The notes beneath the pieces were generated by a model. That model worked only from the letters and a program-made list of their open reading frames with translations. It had not been told where the DNA came from and made no database searches. The translations under genes and the position numbers were made by a program. From the NCBI RefSeq assembly GCF_000150275.1, contig NW_002060950.1, positions 2,971,623 to 3,035,622 on the forward strand: a stretch of 64,000 nucleotides of DNA, in the 5' to 3' direction. Origin of the DNA: Trichoplax adhaerens (lineage: Eukaryota > Placozoa > Uniplacotomia > Trichoplacea > Trichoplacidae). Positions within the stretch are counted from its first letter, which is position 1. Each line of letters begins with the position of its first letter. Below, in pieces: positions 59,501 through 64,000 of this stretch.

Positions 59501-62500
59501 GTATATTGTAAGTATAACTCACTATTCAACCTTCTAATGTGCGGGTATCTTTTTTAATGCTACAGTTCAGCAAGAATATGATTTACCTGCGAATGTTTGT
59601 TTCCTTATTCAACAAGCTAATCTAGAACAGAAAATTAAAAATGAAGGCTATAACGTTTCTTTTACGTTTACAAATGATGATCATGGATACCGGGTCATTG
59701 CACATATGATTGATGGCTCACAAAGTTATGTAATGAAAAAGTTGCTTGCGTACATGGTTATTGTAGAAAGTACGGACAAATTACCGGTTAAAATAGGTAG
59801 TTTTCTAACTCAACAGGCTGAAATGAGAACTCTTACGAATAAAAAATTACGAGATTACGGATTGGAAGCTGGAATCTTCTGCAAAAGAGATTCTCTTTCC
59901 ATTTTAGCAAGGACCACAGAACTACATGATCAAGTGATTGCAATTTTGAAAAACATTTTTTGTACTAAGTCAACAACCATTATCGGTGAAAATCTCCTCA
60001 TACCACATAATGAAATCGAATTTCTATCAAAAATTCGAGGTGGCATTGCCATATGTAGCCAAGTCTTGTTCGAAATAAATAGTACAACTAATGGACACGC
60101 AATAACGGTTACAGGTCCAAGTAGCATCGTGGATGATATCGTAGATGATATTCATAAACTAGGAGAAGATTATAAAATCGAGAAATTTGTTTTACCCAAA
60201 TATCCAATTCTTATGACGGAATACCTTCGAGTGCACATGAAAGATATTATTCAAGAATTGGAAAACGAGTTTAGCTGCAAAATAAACGTCGAGGAAAAGC
60301 TGGAAAGTGACACATTCCTTTTAGGAACTACCAAAAATATTACTGTTAAATGTTGCCAAGCGTATAAAACGGTTGTTTCACAGATGATTCAAGATATTAT
60401 GCAGAGTATTGCTGTAAAGAGAGAAGAATCGATAAGTAAGTATTCTAGAGTTGGAAGATTTATCATTTCGGAAATAAATAAAACAAAATTGGACAAAATA
60501 CAAAAGGAACTTCAGTGCTTTATTATCGTGGCAGATAATGATGGAAAATTAAGGTTAGAATCTATTCTTAGCATCATTTCATAACGAAGTTGTTGTTTCA
60601 TATATTCTGATGTGTGATGCTATATATCTGCTAACATTGATTAGCGTTATAAAGCAGCAGAGATGTTAAATTCATCGATACTTTTCTATAACTAAAGTTA
60701 CGGTTACATGATACTATCTCATTCATACTATTGGTGTGAAATTGTACTTTCGGTGAACAGTAGGTCCTATTCTGCAAGTTAGTGCTAATTTTGAGACAGT
60801 AGCAAGAGCCAATACTATGCAGCGATACAGTAACAATTTCGAATTGATAAATTTACCAAATAGATCGATTTAGGTGTACAACCGGAATACAGGTGTAGAT
60901 CTGGTTTAAAACTAAAGCTACTGTATAGAGTTGCGTATAGTTCTTTCTACAATTTTCATATACGTCAATAACTATATGTTAAAGGAGATTGAGACAATAT
61001 TATTTAAAAGAGGATAACATGTAGTGTAGTACAGAAATTACATAAGTTCACGATTTAAAAATAACCAGAAAAACAAGGTATGATACATGCAACGTAATAA
61101 GTAACATTTGAACACTATAATACAGTACAATAGTAAATGATTAATTACAAATAACTAATAATGATACTTATAATAACAATTAGAGGTATGCACATAACGC
61201 AGAATGCAAGTGCTATAAAAGATGACAGTATAATTTTTGCTATGAAAATTGATTACTTGGCCAAAATTTCTAGACTATCAGCAGAATCTCTAATTTTCTT
61301 TTCTACCTTCTTATTCCCATGGGCGTTAGCAATACTAAACTTAATCAGATAAAGATGCGTAGATCAGCCATGGATATTTATAGATCACTTCAGCCACAGA
61401 CCATGAACGAAACACCTGTAAAGACTGTGACCAATCTTATTAAGCCTACGCCATTTTCGTATAATAACGATAATGAAGTTGAAATCAAGAGCATTACTAT
61501 TAAATTGGTGAAAGGCACTATTGAACGAGAAGGAGCAGCTGTAAGATATCTGTCTACTCTTGTTCTATACTAATACTTTAGTCGCTACTGCTGATAATGA
61601 CCAAATTATGAATTGATTAGGAAACTGAAATGCTAAATTTTATTCTTCATTCATTCATTAATTATAGGCGGATGTTATCGTTAACTCTGTGCTGCACGGG
61701 AATTACGCCTACGGTAGAATTGCAGTTGCATTAATCCAGGTCGGTGGAACCCCTTATTTATCTGAATGTATTTTGAAGTTACAAACTTTACAAAGCGACA
61801 CTATTGGTTGTACAAATGGAGTCTACTTTGGTTGCAAGAAGGTGTATCATATTCCATTCTTATCTTCTGATAGGTCCTTGAAGGTTAGTACCGAAAAACA
61901 TTGATGTTGTTTTTTTATTTGTAAGTTGTTGCTGCAAATTATAACTAGCATCAGGTAGTAACAAGTAAATAAATGTTATATTATTCGACAATGCAAGCTG
62001 AAGCTATCGCTCAATCACATGTTTCTAATTGCTCTTATTTAGTGGCTTAGTGATCGTATTAGCGATTGCCTAATTAAAGCTAATACAGAATTTATGAATT
62101 CGATATCAATACCAATTATTGGAGCTAGTCAAGCCGAATTAAATATTAATGACATTGCGGCAGAGATGTTAAAGAAATCCTTTGAATTTGCTCAAAAACA
62201 AGTTGGAAGCTTAAAAGAAATCAATTTTATTATTCATCCTACTGACATTAAAAGCTATACAGCTTTTAGTCAAGCCTTGAAAGCTAGCATAACCTCAATA
62301 AATCAGGTGAAGAATTCAAGCCAATTAACTGCATCTGCGAACAAATCAACAAATGATAAGAATGCAAATTGTAAAAATTATAGCCACCTGTTTTCAGCTA
62401 TGTGCGAAACTACTGAAACACCCTTTTACATTAATGTTTATCATGGTACTACTTGCGATGCAACCACCGCTGCTATCTTAGATACGACAGCCTTATGCTC

Positions 62501-63910
62501 CGATCATAGCACTATAACATCTGATATTATGCAAAGTAAAGATGATGGACATAGTATGAAAACTCTGCAACTTCTCTCAAGCAAGGAATCGGGTCATAAT
62601 GTGTACCAGATTTGTCCTTTTGGTTGCTTCGCTGGGCTTAGCACGGTTTTAGCTTATATTAATGCCTACGAAGATAAATCTGTAGCTATTCCGTTATTAA
62701 GTGTTGAATTAAATTTTGGCCATGTCTACGACTTAATAAAAGCCATAGAAGTATTCATGCTTCATGCTCTTAACGATTCAATTAAGATAAGTTCGATTGA
62801 TTTCGTTATTGGTTACAAAGACCGAGCTTTGGAAATTGCAACTTGGATGGAGCAGAACATTGTTATAAACGCTGACTTATTGCACTTTGGATGGCAATTG
62901 ATTAAAAATGTACCCACGAAAAAATTGGGTATAAAATTAGTTTTCGTCGCTCGAGATGAAAGTACAATTGCTAAAGCTAGGTCGAGAATTGAAGAATCTG
63001 CAAGTCTTTGGACATCTCAGAGGATGAATAATGAAGCTTATTTCGCCACTATTGACCAAAATTATTGGTATAAAATTGCATTACAGTTTTGGGATGAGTA
63101 TAATATTATTTTAACACGTCAAAATCAAGGTACAATTGTAGATATACATGGATTGGAAGATGACATTTTCGACTCTCTTTCAAGTATACACGAGTTAAGT
63201 AAAATCCTTGTTGAGGAGAAAACTCGCTATGAAGTTCAAAGATTGCGGGCAGATAGAGCCATGCACTACCAAAGCTTTAAGAACTGGCTCTCTGACGGAA
63301 TTGCAAGGCCCTTTCAAAGATTTTCATCGGGTAAATTATATGTATTACTACTACAAAATAGCATTAATTTTAATAAGCTATCCCTTACGGTCCAAAATAG
63401 TAATCCGGGTCAGTCATAACTAAAAATCTGTGTAGAAAACTGTGAATCTGATATTTTACAGAAATTAAAAATTTATGCTATAAAATAAAACTGTTTCTTT
63501 ATAGACTAGCAGTAATTTCATTCCTGATAAGTAGCTGAATTGAAAACAAATTATTTTGTTTGATAATCTTACAAAAGATATCGCCATACCTAAGAATTGG
63601 GAATATCAAAAGCAGGATCAAATTAGAAATGGACATTTTCGTATATTGAATGTCAAGAATCAACAAGAAATAGCTGAAATAGCTAATATTCAAGGATTAA
63701 ATGGGGTTACCATTAGGAAGTTGCAACGAATTCAAAATTGGAATTTATATAGGCGATACCATTTAATGAAAGCTGATGTAGCTAGAGCAGTTAAGAAGTA
63801 TAAGCCAGAAGCTCAGGTTGAAAGACGCTTATTTCATGGCACTAAAGGAATAAACTTACCAAGTATAGGTAAAAATGGTTTCGATCGGGATTTCTCTGGA
63901 AAATCTGCAG
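56533..63910 (+). CDS. Macro-PARP copy 6 (PARP14-like), 3' end beyond window; WWE mostly deleted
   Basis: Exons: 56533-56546, 57115-57166, 57557-57648, 57926-58141, 58234-58327, 58448-58518, 58957-59369, 59566-60553, 61330-61540, 61668-61883, 62043-63330, 63578-63910. The final catalytic exon must lie past 64000. About 1329 residues are visible. Start exon MSSSR, RRM-like 1 (VLYAYGIED ... RLFWPEEI), RRM-like 2 (AIIISDLPAP ... AIIAFLCLD), short linker, KH-like repeats, macrodomain 1 (ADVIVNSVL), and a degenerate macrodomain 2 (CPFGCFAG). The macrodomain 1 loop reads IPIIGASQAE, so the GTG of the other copies is lost. In exon 62043-63330, only a stub stands where the other copies have a WWE domain of about 70 residues, in frame and with the splice phase kept. 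The catalytic domain starts normally (DIAIPKNWE, RIQNWNLYRRY, HGTKGIN, GFDRDFSG). The acceptor of the last visible exon (CAAAAG at 63577) is weak. Whether Tyr and the third triad residue are present cannot be seen. Confidence 0.82.
57204..57440 (+). repeat. Dispersed family of about 450-560 bases, copy c (internally deleted)
   Basis: Matches the left and right parts of 6428-6985 and 28032-28490 (ACTACTGAAAGACTTTTAGAACGAAC, CATACTCTAGCATAGAGTC-type blocks, ATTAAACATGACTAATAG) with the middle missing. It lies in the exon 2-3 intron of copy 6, so it inserted in, or was carried with, the duplicated gene. Confidence 0.6.
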
Positions 63911-64000
63911 GTTAGTTAAAGCATGCATAAAAGTGTGCCGAGTTGCATATTATTGCTAAATTAAGCACAATTTGTAACTATAATACTATATTAGAACTTA

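Overview
The window is AT-rich eukaryotic DNA with spliced genes. Introns are mostly 100-500 bases, begin GT and end AG, and many carry short tandem repeats. The gene family is animal-type: macrodomain PARPs of the PARP14/PARP15 kind. The low GC, compact genes and short introns would suit an early-branching animal such as a placozoan, sponge or cnidarian. That is an inference; the sequence shown does not name the organism.

The window is essentially one locus: six head-to-tail copies of a macro-PARP gene, all on the + strand. Copy 1 (925-1476) is a 3' remnant. Copy 2 (7704-16172), copy 3 (19632-28020) and copy 5 (43661-53138) are complete by my exon reconstruction. Copy 4 (32711-40589) is strongly divergent. 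Copy 6 (56533 onward) runs off the right edge before its last exon. I joined exons by homology between copies and by splice-phase agreement, which held at every junction except one frameshift in copy 4. The typical protein is about 1480-1560 residues: two RRM-like folds, a fast-diverging linker, KH-like repeats, a PARP14-type macrodomain, a degenerate second macrodomain, a WWE domain and a C-terminal PARP/ART catalytic domain.

The copies differ in informative ways. The position of the catalytic Glu in polymer-forming PARPs is Met, Leu or Thr, which points to mono-ADP-ribosylation or inactivity. Copy 4 has swapped its RRMs for an N-terminus that looks lipid-modified (MGNVLCC), and it has lost catalytic residues. 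Copy 5 has a Cys in the HGT motif and an acidic decapeptide repeat. Copy 6 has lost most of its WWE domain. Together they look like a rapidly diversifying ADP-ribosylation cluster, perhaps immune-related by analogy with vertebrate PARP9/14/15. That role is a hypothesis.

Between and inside the genes lie a decayed Ty3/gypsy integrase tail with a possible LTR, a pair of about 690-base LTR-like repeats, a three-copy dispersed family of up to about 560 bases, duplicated segments, an array of four evenly spaced hairpins near 3.7 kb, and several intronic satellites. One satellite appears to supply the splice acceptor of a catalytic exon. I saw no tRNA, rRNA or CRISPR array and no convincing gene on the minus strand.
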